This document shows positions 1 to 11,529 of a DNA stretch of 64,000 bases, piece after piece; the stretch's first letter is position 1, and the number at the start of each line of letters is the position of its first letter. Source of the DNA: Amaranthus tricolor (taxonomy: Eukaryota; Streptophyta; Magnoliopsida; Caryophyllales; Amaranthaceae); NCBI RefSeq assembly GCF_026212465.1, contig NC_080063.1, positions 4,574,178-4,638,177 of the forward strand, given 5' to 3'. The notes beneath the pieces were generated by a model. The model was not told the origin of the DNA, searched no databases, and was given only the letters and a program-made list of their open reading frames with translations. The position numbers were made by a program, and so were the translations under genes.

Positions 1-123
1 ACTCCCCTTTAGTTTTCAAACAAATGTAGAGCTTTTTTTTTGTGCCATGAAAATTGAAAGGTGCTAGACTAGACGACATTCCTCTAAACTCCAATAAGAA
101 CACCGGGATCAGTTCAACAAAAA

Positions 124-3100
124 ATGAACAACGCCGGCAAAAACACAACTCCGACAACGTTCAACCGAATTGAGTCCCAGCAAAGTCCCCAGAATCTCAC
201 TCCTCAAATCCCAAACCCTTACCCCAACAATTTTTCCCAATCTAATTCCCACCATTACCAACTCATTTCTCAGCAACAGCAAAATAATCGCCGTCCCCGA
301 GGTTTCGCCGTCGCTCCCAATAATTCATCCGCCAGTGGAGATGGTAAAGGAAGGAGAGAGAGGGAAAAAGAGAAGGAACGAACCAAGCTTAGGGAGCGTC
401 ATCGTCGAGCCATCACAAGCCGCATGTTATCTGGACTCCGGCAATACGGGAGTTTCCCTCTTCCTGCACGGGCCGATATGAATGACGTTCTTGCTGCTCT
501 TGCTCGTGAAGCGGGTTGGATTGTTGAACCTGATGGCACTACTTATCGTGCTACTGCTCCACCACCGCAAATGGTTTGTTCATTTTGTATACTTAAACCA
601 TTTGTTTTCAGCTATCCAATGCAGTACCTTGATCCTTGCTATTAATATTTGCACATAATTAAAATTAAAAATTATATACGATTAGATACTATTAAAATAT
701 GCTTTTGGATGAATCAAACAAGATTACAAAGTCTTAACTATGTTAATTTATAGGGATGAATATCAATTGATGAAAAATAAATGGCAAATGATTGATAGCT
801 GATTATAGTGGCTGAATTGACTGGTTGATTTTATTAACTAGTTTGACCAGCTGATTTTGAAGCTGCTTGTAGCAAACATTAGGAATGGAGTAGGTATTAC
901 TAGATGAAATTATAGATGGGTCAGTGGTATGCTAGAGACTAGAGTAGGTATTGGAAATAAAAGGGTTTAAATTAAGTCAAAAATAGACGGAGTATATGGA
1001 ATGTCATTTTGCAAATAAGGTGTTGCAAGCTAGAAATGAAAAAGTATTTTTCAAGTGATTGTTTGAACAACTTGATTCAAATTATCGCAAGAACGAAGAT
1101 ATCGATCAAGATGTAAAACACAAGATTTAGTGAGTTGCGACCATGTGATTGAAATGTTCCACTAAGGTTAAAGAGAAAGCTTTTACCGGATTACTATTTA
1201 ACCAACACTATTATATGGCGTTTTTTCATATTAGGCTATTGTAGTGTTGGTCTTAGAATGAGTTTCAAACGAGATATGCGAATTGGTCTTAGAATTGCAC
1301 ATATAGTTGACGTTCACTTGGTCATGCGCAAAGAAGATTCCGTGGTTACTCGGTTGGAAAATTAGATTGTTGAAACTTTTAGGAACTAGCATAGAAAGAA
1401 GAAGTCGAAAATACATAAACAAAAGATTGAGGTCGACTTTGTCAAAAAAAATTTAGATAAGAGTCCTACCGGGAGTCGAACCTAGGTCGTTGGATTCAAA
1501 GTCCAGAGTGCCAACTACTACACTATAGAAGTATAGAACCTCTTTGGCTCGTGAAATATGACTAAGTTTTACTGTGCTGGTTGTCATTAACTTACCTTCA
1601 CCCTCCTTCTTTATCCAGGCACGAGATCGACAATAACAAGCAAAGTTAGGAAGGCCACAATGATTTAGAGAAAATAATGACATGAATAATTAAGATTTAA
1701 TCTAATTTCAGTCATATTCCAAGGGTTGGTTTTAATCTAAGGGTTGGTTTTAATCTTGAAAAATGCATATATTCTAATTTCAGTCATGCAATGATTGGAA
1801 CCAAACTGCACTGCTTTTAGTGTGAGGATCAGTATTTGTTCTGATTCCATTCTCAATGAACCAAAGATTTATAGTTCTATATTAAATTGGATCATCATAT
1901 CATGTGCACGCTATGTGTATTAAGTTGCAGATTATGTTTGCTATCAAGGGTCAATTGGAACAACCTCTTTGTTACCTTAATAAGGGTAAGGTTGCGTATA
2001 TCTGACCCCAAACTCGGATGACCTTGGGTTGATGAAATGTGATAATTGGATGCTGTTGATCAATATTTAATCTATTGGGTCCTTCCCTCAATGATGACGT
2101 CTGTTAAATTTATTACTAGTATGAAACGTCAACTCTATGTGTTTTTTTTAAAAAGATTAACTGGATATGTTGCATTTAGATAAATTAATAATGTTGACAG
2201 GGAGGGCTTCCTGTTAAGTCATCTGAAAGCCCCCTTTCTGCGAGCTCTCTGAAGAATCGCTCCATGAAAGCATCACTAAACTGTCAGCCAACAGTTCTTG
2301 GAATTGATGAAAATTTGTCAATAGCATCTCTTGATTCTGTTATGGTTACAGATATGGAAACAAAAAGTGAGAAATATACGAGTACCAGCAATATTGAATC
2401 AACTGATTCTTTGGAGGCACATCAGGTATCATACCACCATGCATGATGCTTATGTTTTAATTACACTTTGGTTATATGATAGAGCTTAGAAGGCAGCCCG
2501 TAGAGAAAAATTATGGATTCTGGATTGTGTTAATAGTCCTGATATTGCAGACGTGGCACCTTTCCGGTGTTATGATTGCTACATGGACATCGCAATATGA
2601 TATTTGTCTTCAAAAATATCCATTTTGTCATAGTGATTAATAGACCTTTTACAACCAATGCACATTAAAGAAATAATTATAATGGCTGACATGTTAGAAT
2701 AACAACCTATAATGGTTCTTACTCCATGATTTTAAATCATATGTTACGTAACGTGGTTCTGTGGGACGATAAGCTTGAAATATATTATAAAGCGTCCATT
2801 TTTATCGGAACGGCCTCAAAAATATTCCATGTGGAAGCCTTCTAATCTAGTGGTTTTTGTACTATAGTTGATACAAGATGCCCAATCAGATTTGCGCGAG
2901 AATGATTGCACTAGCACCCCACATGTTCCTGTATATATTAAGCTGTCAGTAAGTAATCAGTTATTACCTTGGGATTTATTTTTTTTGCTTCTTTTTCGAT
3001 TGCGTTTTTCATTATATGTTTTGATTAAATTGTTCCGAATTCTATCCATGGTTTTCACTTTAACTTGTCAGATACCCAGCTTATAATAATGTATACTGTA

Positions 3101-6100
3101 TCCAGCCATTGTAATTGCCAAAATTCTTATATTTTGAACTTTTTGTTCCTTTTCTAAATCCTTTCTGTGATTGAGCTATCCATGTTGATTTGGTTACCTA
3201 ATTGCTATAAATTTTTGTAATCTATGGTCTTAACTATGCTAGAGTGGCATCATCAACAGTTACTGCCAGCTTCTTGATCCTGAAGGCATCAGACAGGAGC
3301 TAAAGCATCTGACATCATTGAATGTGGATGGTGTCGTGGTGGATTGTTGGTGGGGGATTGTTGAAGGATGGAATCCGCAAAAGTATATGTGGTTGGGATA
3401 TAGAGAGTTATTCACGATCATCCGAGAATTTCAGCTGAAAGTGCTGGTAGTTGCAGTTTCCTTGATCTCTTTTGTTCATTGCTATTTTAACCATTTCTCA
3501 AATCTGCTATGGTGAATTGTTCTGCAACACTGCAACCTGAACACAGTATGTATTCTGGTAAAGGCGTGGCTTGAAAAGTTTTCTCTGACCAATTTTGATG
3601 TAATACTAGAGACTCTAGAAGACCGCACTTTGTAGGTTCCAAAGTGTTGCATAATACTTGTAGGAGCAGTTCTTGTTTATGTTATAATTGAAGAAGCAAT
3701 GCTGTAGTTAGTATTTACTATTTGCTAAATAAAAATTTTGTTGGCTTAAATGAAAGGTATACCTTGGAACTCTGGAAGCACAAATCTCCATTAGAGACTA
3801 AAGTGTATTTTTGATGACTACAGTTTGATTAGGATAGCATTTCTTGATACTGGTTTTCTCTCTCTTATTTTTCCATGTTTTTAATGCCATTTGATTTTTA
3901 CACTTAATCTGCCCTCTAACTGAAACGTGGGGGAAAAAGAACAATTAAGTGTGACTAATAAAATTAGATTTGGGGGCTGCCACTTGTGCTGCATGACAGC
4001 AATACTAGAGGATGCTTATGTTACTAAAGGATGCATTCAATCTTAGTGGAGGCCCCTTTTCACTGTTTATTTAAGATAACACGGTTGTGATAGACTATCT
4101 AAATGTTGGTTGGTTTCTCTTTCTCCCAACTCCACTGCTTCACATTCATGATTCACCTGGCAAAACCCAATCATGCACCTCTGATTCCTTGCATTTGACG
4201 TTGACGCTCATAGTTTGTGTATCATTCCTAGAAGTAGATTTTTGAGGACCATCTAAATTAAATCAACGAATTTACACAATTTTTCAAAGGTTGTTTTGGC
4301 ATTCCACGAGTATGGAGGAAGCGATTCTGGTAATGTATTCATCCCACTTCCCCACTGGGTTTTAGAGATTGGGAAAGACAACCAAGAGATATTCTTCACA
4401 GATCGTGAAGGGCGTAGAAATACAAAATGCTTGTCATGGGGCATTGACAAAGAACGTGTTTTAAGAGGAAGAACTGGTATAGAGGTAATTGTGCTGTTCT
4501 TATTTGTGTTTGTTTAGATAAGAGGAAAACCATTTTGTTACTTATCTGAAAACAGCATTCTAAAACAAATGTAGGTTTACTTCGATTTTATGAGGAGCTT
4601 CCGTTCAGAGTTTGATGATATGTTTTGTGAAGGACTTATTACTGCTGTTGAAATCGGTCTTGGAGCATCTGGCGATCTAAAATATCCTTCTTTCCCAGAA
4701 AGATTGGGATGGAGATATCCTGGTATTGGTGAGTTTCAGGTATAAAATTTTTTATGCTGACTCTGATCTTTTTGCGTCATTTTTGTTTCTGACTGATGCC
4801 ACTTGACTCTGGTTGAACTCCTTTTAATTACTGTGTGTCTGACTGATGCCTCCCTAAACGAGACTTTTAATTTTATGGTTGGTGTCTTTCGTGTATATTC
4901 AGCAAACAACGCCGAAGCCTTAATCTCAAGGGGTAGGATCGCTTTGTTGTGTATGTGTTGAACTCTAAAATGATGAGACACTCCTCGAAATTTATGCTAC
5001 AGTGAGACGTATTAACTGGAACTAAAGTACTCTTAAGAACCCTGCTCAAACAACCATTGAAATGTAGTCGTTAACAGGAATGATTTCAGCATCTCCTTGT
5101 TCTTGGACTAATTATGTGTATTAATCAGATGAACTTTACAATGTCATATCGTCATGAGAAAACCTTGGTTCTTGAAGTGCTGAGCCTTTCTTTTATTATT
5201 TTCCAAAGTTTGAAATTGGATTCTTGAAAGTGACATATCTAGAATGTTTGGTGTTTACGTTTTGGAAAAAATATCAAATATTGATTTCACTGTCATGACC
5301 CCAATGGTGTATGAGTAATAGAAAGAAAAAAGAATTTTGTTATGGTATGCTTTTGAGAAGTAAATGAGTTCTTGATCTGGTCAAGTGGTACTATTTCAAT
5401 TCCTGTCATGCGGGAGCAACTTTCTGAAAGGTTCCTTAAGTGATTGGTTGCCTTTATTTTGTTCTTGGGGAAAATTCTTCGTAAAAGGAGGTTTCATTTA
5501 ATTTTGTCACCTGAATCATTTATCTTTATCTTTTTTGTTTTTAAGGATTTTCACTATTCGTAGACGAGGCTAAGGCAGTTGCACCAGAAACATACTATTA
5601 ACATATCAGGTGCACTGAACATCCTGCAGGCAACTATTTATGGAGAACCTTCATAAACACTTTGCATTGGTCAGTTGGCACCAAGTTATGTTTCCTGTAT
5701 TGCCGTGCAAAGAGTCATTGGAGAAGGAAAATTGTGTCTTACATTTCTTGATTGTGATGCTTGCATCTCTTTTATTTCTGAATGTGCTGAGAGTTTGAGA
5801 AACTAATCAAGAAGTGACAATCTATTTTTCTTTTGAGGTCCACCTAGATGTGTAACAAAAATCTTAATTTAGTGTTATGACAGATACATGCAACAGAATT
5901 TAAGGAAGGCTGCGAACCTGCGCGGGCACTCATTTTGGGCAAGGGGCCCCGATAATGCTGGGAACTATAATTCAAAGCCATCTGAAACAGTTTTTTTTCG
6001 TGAAAGAGGTGACTATGATAGCTACTTTGGACGTTTTTTTCTGCACTGGTATGCTCAGATGTTGATAGACCATGCTGATAATGTATTATCACTGGCGAGA

Positions 6101-9100
6101 CTTACATTTGAAGAAACACAAATAGTTGTTAAGGTATCTCTCTATTGATAAGCTTAAGTAGCTATTGTAAGTCATTTTTTCCCTCCTTAAGCTTCTCTGA
6201 TGACATCAAATGCGTTACAGTTGAGTAGATCTTACCCTTCACAAACTTTGTATCCCTATTCTCCTTTTATATTTTAGCTGCTAAAGAGCATTGAATATTT
6301 CTTGTTAGTTTTCTATGATGGGAACTGCTGCACAGCTTATTCTTGGCTTGCTTTAGAACATTTTTATGGAAACTGGGACTTTAATTTTGAATATCTTCTT
6401 TACATCATCTAGGTATGCATATCTGGAAATATGCTTCAGGGTCAAAAAAACTTGAATGAAAGCAGATTTACTTTGCTGTTGATTGTGTTCTAAGGGAAAG
6501 TTCCAGGAAAAAAACGCATTTGATTGTGTTTTAAGGGAAAGTTCCAGAAAAAAACACATAAATCTTATCAGTCATTATGTTACTAATTATTAAACTGTAT
6601 AACATTACCTAAAATGGGGTAGCTTTTAAAGGGCTCATGAGTTTTGTGGGAAAGGGTTGAATTTACTTACTCCTTGCTTTAGTTTTTTATATTGGGGTAC
6701 ATTTTGGTGTTTATTCATTTATAAGTCATGTTCTTTTTTCAAATAAATTCTTTTATGGGGAAAGAAGAAAATCCTTTCTAGGCATGATAGAGACTTGGAA
6801 TAGAAATGGGAGGAGAGTACCAAGACTCATGTTCTTGCCTTTATAAAAAGGTTGTTTTTTTTCTTCCATTCTTTTGAATTCTTTACCCGTCCCTCTTATT
6901 TTGTTCTTGGCACTTTGACATTTGTGTTTTCAAAAACTTTGATCATGAATATCTTAAGAGGCATAATGAATTGTGTTATGAATATATTTATAGACCAATT
7001 TGTTTAAAAAAATATTTTTGTAAAATTTATTTTTTGAACTTGCTGTATCATATAATTAGAGATTATATGAAAAAGTAAGTTGAAGATTGGGTAAACCAAA
7101 ATCCCAAGAAAAAAAAAAGAACGGGGCGGTACTATGTGTTTATCAAATAAACGAAAATAAACACATTTATGTGAAGAAAATTTGTTTTTAACCCTTTCCC
7201 TCAATCTGCCTATAAGCCAAAATGCTTTGGAGGTTTGACATTGAACATGCACAACCTTTCCCTTGATGCATATTTTAGCAAAAAAAGTGAGGTTGGAATC
7301 TAATTTTTAATGTATTTGTCTAGACAACTGAATGTCAATTGTCAACTATAATCTCTGAAATGGAACTCTAAAGTGAAGGGAATCAATGTTTACGTTTTTG
7401 CAGATCCCAGCAGTCTATTGGTGGTACAAGACCCCTAGCCATGCAGCAGAACTTACGGCAGGTTTCTATAACCCCACAAATCGAGATGGATACTCTCCAG
7501 TTTTTGACGTTCTTAGGAAGCATTCTGTTACAGTTAAGTTGGTTTGCCCGAGATCCCATGTTCATTTTCGGGATAATGATGAGTCATTTGCTGATCCCGA
7601 AGGTTTGAGTTGGCAGGTGATTTTTCTGCCTCTTAACACATAGTTTGGACACAGGCAAACTATTTGTTCGGTTTCATTTTTCTGCCATCCTGGTGCAATA
7701 ATGTGATTTTTGTTTAGTACTTTGAAGATATACATGTTTCATTTATTCCACTTTTGGTATTGAAAGTAACAATGATGACACTGAAGTGCACTCTGCTTTT
7801 AACAGATATTAAGTGCTGCGTGGGACTGTGGTTTGGTTGTTGCTGGACAAAATGCAGATCCATGTTTCGACAGGGAAGAGCACCTAAGAATGATAGAGAC
7901 TTCAAAGCCAAGAGATGATCCTGATGACCACCATTTTTCATTCTTTCAGTATCAGCTGCCACCCCCTTATGTTCAGAGAGAATATTGTTTCTCAGAGTTG
8001 GATTATTTCATCAAATGCATGCACGGTAAGTGTTCTTGATATTTGTTAAATGGTATGAATGTAAATTAATTAAAATTCAACCAAATTGAATGTATATAGA
8101 ATTTGATTTTTATGCGTAAAACAATTATTGCCCAAATTTATAGATCAAACGAGAGAGCTCGTCCCAAAAGACTATTTCAGTAGGTAAGATAGCCCATTTG
8201 ATCTATATACCCCTCATTAGCTGTCCAAACAACCAATGTGGGACAAGTCCCAGATCTTGCAATGCCCTCAAATCTGTTTCACTGAATCGACATGACCAAA
8301 AAATTAGCAAACTAGCCTGGAACAGTTGGGGTAGGCACTTTCATTTGCATGTATAATGAGTCCTCTATTATACTTTATTCTTGTAGTCTTTTTCAATATT
8401 GACCATTGGTTTTCTTATTATTTAACTATCATGTTTACTGTAATGATTGACTAGAACTTTGAATTTCCTACTAATTTCAGTTTCTTTCATCACAACTTCC
8501 TTATGTACTGGAAAACTTTATGGTTAAAAGATTTTAACATTTGGCCCCAAAAGTCAAATTTGATACACATGTACGCAAATATAGTAATATGATATGATCC
8601 TACGAGATTTGTACTAGATCTTGGAAATTTTCATATTTTGGTCAAATTGCTTCATAATTTTAAGATATAAGTCGGACTTTTTTTACCAAAACATATGCAG
8701 CAGTGATTGTTCATTTAGAGTCTTGTACTCTTGATGGGGAACATAAATTGTTCTATTGATCTGTTGTGTTAAAGAGGGGATTGGTGATAACTTTGCTGGA
8801 TGCACGAGGACTTGAACTTTGTAGGGCTCATCTCTTGAAAATGTAGTTTGAGGGGATGGGAGTGGAAGACAAGTTTACCAGTTTTTCTTTGCTATCCTAT
8901 TTCCACATTTTTTTCTGGTCGGCGCGTGTGTGTGTGTGTGTGTTTGGCTATTGTACTGTTTTATGCTTCTAGCATTTGATAAGTTCTAGTCTGCTGACAA
9001 ATTTTCGAATCAGGGTGCAATTTGTCCCTGAACTTAAAGCAGAATTAGAAGTTGAGAGGGACGTGGAGAATTTGAAACCTAAAAGAACTTTGCAGTGCAT

Positions 9101-10389
9101 GGTCTATAAATGGACCTGCAATTTTACCATATTGAAAAATAAGCATACAACATATATAATACCCTTCCAAAACACATACTGTCTTTTGAATATCTGCATC
9201 TGTTTACAATGGCAATTTTCATCACCCCCTCTCTCCCCTTGGGGACCACTTATGAGAGATAATAAAAGGAAAAGCTAGGTGTAATAAACTGGAGTCGAGA
9301 GAGCTGGGCAAATCAAAGAGTTAATTTTAATAAACTAGAGTCGAGAGAGCGGGGCAAATCAAAGAGTTGGAGGGAGTAAACTCAGTTATGCCAGTATGAA
9401 AATTTTCCGACAAATCAATATGGTGTAACTTGGAAATCTATTAACAAAGAATTGCCATATTAGGCACTCATGCCATTTTCAAGCTTATAGACCAGCTGGA
9501 ACTTTCACATTTTCAATTAGTATAAGCTACGGACACGGTCTATGGATTGATACCTTTCTACATTAGTAATAAGTCCCCTTTTTTTTACCATATTTTACAT
9601 GTTCTCAATTTCTAACTGTTTTATTTTTTTGTAGAACAATCTGTATGTATACTTGAAAACCCATGAGATTACAATTGTCCCAGTGCCTTAAGGTCCATGC
9701 CTAGAGGTTGTTTCACATTTGGTACTTGTTCAAGTGTTTGACTTGGCTATAATTTGAAAACTTTCATGATTTTAGTGTCCATATGTCGGTGTGTAAAATA
9801 TAGGCATGAGTAGTTGAGGTTGATATGAAGATTATGAGTAACATTGCATCAAGACGTTATGTATACTGCAATCTGTCATACTTGGCAAGGAAAAGGTCCA
9901 AAATAAGAAGAAATAATTTTTGGATCTTTTGAGAATGAGTTGATATAGTTGTAGAAGGCTTTCTCTTCCACCCTTGTGATTGCCTAAGGGTGTTCAATTC
10001 TCAACCACCTACAAGAAGAGGATCAATCTCTCTCCTCTTGCCTATAAGGGATTTTCTTTACACCATAATTAAAAAAGTTTTGGATCTTTTAATATTAGGG
10101 GCAAATGGAGGGGTAGAGGTTTGGCATGGTGTTGAATCCCTAATGATTGCACGAAGATTAAACACTTCTTTTTGAGCTATCTGTGGTGTGCTTGAATTTG
10201 TGATGGTGTTTATTGAGAAATCCATGCTCTGTTTTTACAGAAGTTGGATCGAGTCACTTTTGTAATCTTCTAGAAATGTCTGATCAAAATCTGAATTGTA
10301 TCGAGTAAAAGCTTATTCGTATCATTTGTTAATGATTGACGTGCTGTATGATTCGTCTTTCAGGAGAAAATGCATGTCATGATTCATGA
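124..10389 (+). CDS. BAM8: BZR1-BAM transcription factor, beta-amylase 8 type
   Basis: Ten exons join in frame: 124-573, 2201-2425, 2868-2948, 3243-3446, 4290-4484, 4575-4739, 5873-6133, 7404-7616, 7806-8025, 10364-10389 (2040 nt, 679 aa, stop TGA). All introns are GT-AG. Residues about 76-145 form the BES1/BZR1 N-terminal DNA-binding region (basic [19 protein letters not shown] stretch, then the [19 protein letters not shown] block). Residues about 245-675 form a glycosyl hydrolase 14 domain ([46 protein letters not shown]). Wording such as [12 protein letters not shown] and [18 protein letters not shown] fits BAM8 better than BAM7, from memory of the Arabidopsis proteins. Known family members are nuclear regulators of shoot growth and brassinosteroid-linked genes, not starch enzymes. 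Consistent with this, the first catalytic Glu (soybean E186) is Asp419 here, and the mobile loop reads GGSDSGN (residues 329-335); the second catalytic Glu is kept (E543). The start is the first ATG and gives near the expected family length. The last exon adds only eight residues and is the least certain. Confidence 0.92.
761..895 (+). repeat. hAT-like MITE fragment, family also at 54.3 kb
   Basis: Lies in intron 1 of BAM8. It contains the series ATTGATAGCTGATTATAG, GTGGCTGAATTGACTGG, GACCAGCTGATTTTGAAGC and GCTTGTAGCAAACATT. The same order of blocks occurs on the opposite strand at about 54330-54460, so this is one dispersed non-autonomous family. Ends are decayed and no target duplication is clear. 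Confidence 0.55.
1461..1532 (-). tRNA. Degenerate nuclear tRNA-Gln(UUG)-like gene, probably a pseudogene
   Basis: Seventy-two bases read on the minus strand fold as a tRNA with anticodon loop CTTTGAA (anticodon TTG, Gln) and an intact B box (GGTTCGACTCC). The body matches the usual plant tRNA-Gln pattern closely. Several positions that should pair do not: C2 against C71 in the acceptor stem, C27 against A43 in the anticodon stem and one A-C in the T stem. The usual G18 is A. A run of eight T follows about 14 bases downstream, a possible Pol III stop. It sits antisense in BAM8 intron 1. The mismatches argue for a retired copy, though transcription is possible. Confidence 0.7.
1721..1756. repeat. 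Two tandem 18-bp units
   Basis: AAGGGTTGGTTTTAATCT occurs twice back to back in BAM8 intron 1. The word TCTAATTTCAGTCAT also occurs on both sides of the array (about 1700 and 1774), so a slightly larger stretch was duplicated. Confidence 0.85.
6479..6559. repeat. Two tandem 40-bp units in BAM8 intron 7
   Basis: The unit begins TTGATTGTGTT and ends in an A-run followed by ACRCAT. The two copies differ by a few substitutions and one base of length. Confidence 0.85.
8926..8943. repeat. (GT)9 microsatellite
   Basis: Uninterrupted GT dinucleotide run in the last intron of BAM8. That 2.3-kb intron (8026-10363) otherwise shows only the tandem duplication at 9282-9368 and no gene. Confidence 0.95.
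9282..9368. repeat. 41-bp direct duplication with 5-bp spacer
   Basis: Copies at 9282-9322 and 9328-9368 each run from TAATAAACT to AATCAAAGAGTT and differ at about two positions. The second is followed by GGAGGGAGTA, a typical end of plant Stowaway-like MITEs read in this orientation, so the block may be a MITE terminus that was duplicated. Confidence 0.85.
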
Positions 10390-11529
10390 AGACCCGGCTC
10401 AAGTATAGTTTATGAAACTCATGTTAATTGAATATATTTAGTCTTCAGCATGAGCCAGCGTTGACTGCCTTTGGTGGGAATATATGGTACGATTTGTTGA
10501 TCACTAAAATTTGATGCAAGTAGTATGTTCTCCAGGTAGTATTGCTTGGCACCATGCTAGTCATTGTATGTATTTTCTCTTATTACATACTTCTATTTTG
10601 AATCCAAGTTCTGTCTTTGAATTAATCATCTTTTTTCTGTTAAATGTTCTCGACAAGGTTTTTATATGAAAAGAGTTCTTGCTACATATTGGTTATTCTA
10701 TTCCATGCCGATTTGAACTCATTCATGAAAGATCGAGATGCAAAGCTACATATTGGTTATCCAATTCCATGCTGATTTGAACTCATTTGCGAAAGATTGA
10801 GATGAAAATCTACTGATAGTTGTCATTGTTGATGATTTTAGCATTTCTGGAGTTGACAAAGTGGAGATTTGATAAACAAAGGCAAATTATCCAATCTAGC
10901 TTCAGATGAAAGAACCTGAAGAATAAAAAGGGATATTTCCTTACTAACGAATTGCATGACAATTTTCCAGTAGTAGCAAATGCAAGATCTAGAAGATTTG
11001 AAGGTGATTATTAGTCCATCTTACCCATATAAGTTAAACTCTATCGACCCGAAATCAACCCAGCCGTCTAATTTGATAGGTTTACCTATTATAGTACTAA
11101 CTTAGCATAAACCGAACTCAAGTTGACCTTAAATTAAACTAGTGAGTTATCCTGAAACAGTAACATAACGAGACTTGAAAAAACTCAACCCAAAAGTCAA
11201 TAAACGGGAGCAATCAAATTTAGAATGTTAATTCTAACAAACAATTGACCTTAATTAGAGAAAATTTAGCTTAATTAGCTTAAAAGAATAAAAGGAAGTG
11301 AACTAAGAATGTTTTAATCAAGTAGGTACTAGGTAGAGTGAAGGCCATTTACAAGCACAATGCTAAACTTTTTCTTTCCGTAATAGTATTTACCATCATG
11401 TTCCAAATACTGTTAATCAATATGTCTCCACAATGAAGATGATAAAAAGCTTAGATATAAATGATCTTTAATCAAAGCAAAGTCATCCTCATATACAAGG
11501 CAATAGGCATGCACCAAAAAGTAGACAAC
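10390..11529. other. Intergenic region between converging 3' ends of BAM8 and RopGEF14
   Basis: No coding region is seen. It should hold the 3' untranslated regions of both genes. It includes a tandem duplication at 10681-10804. The stretch 11030-11200 has CGACCC, CAACCC and GACCTT words that resemble the ends of the hAT-like families described at 28 and 42 kb, but it is too decayed to classify. Confidence 0.6.
10681..10804. repeat. Two tandem 60-bp units, period 64
   Basis: Copies at 10681-10740 and 10745-10804 both start GCTACATATTGGTTAT and end GAGATG. They differ at about six positions. Located downstream of BAM8. Confidence 0.9.

Noticed and set aside
170..481. Open frame overlapping BAM8 exon 1 in another phase
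   Set aside because: It is a shadow of the BES1/BZR1 domain exon, whose own frame carries the recognised motifs.
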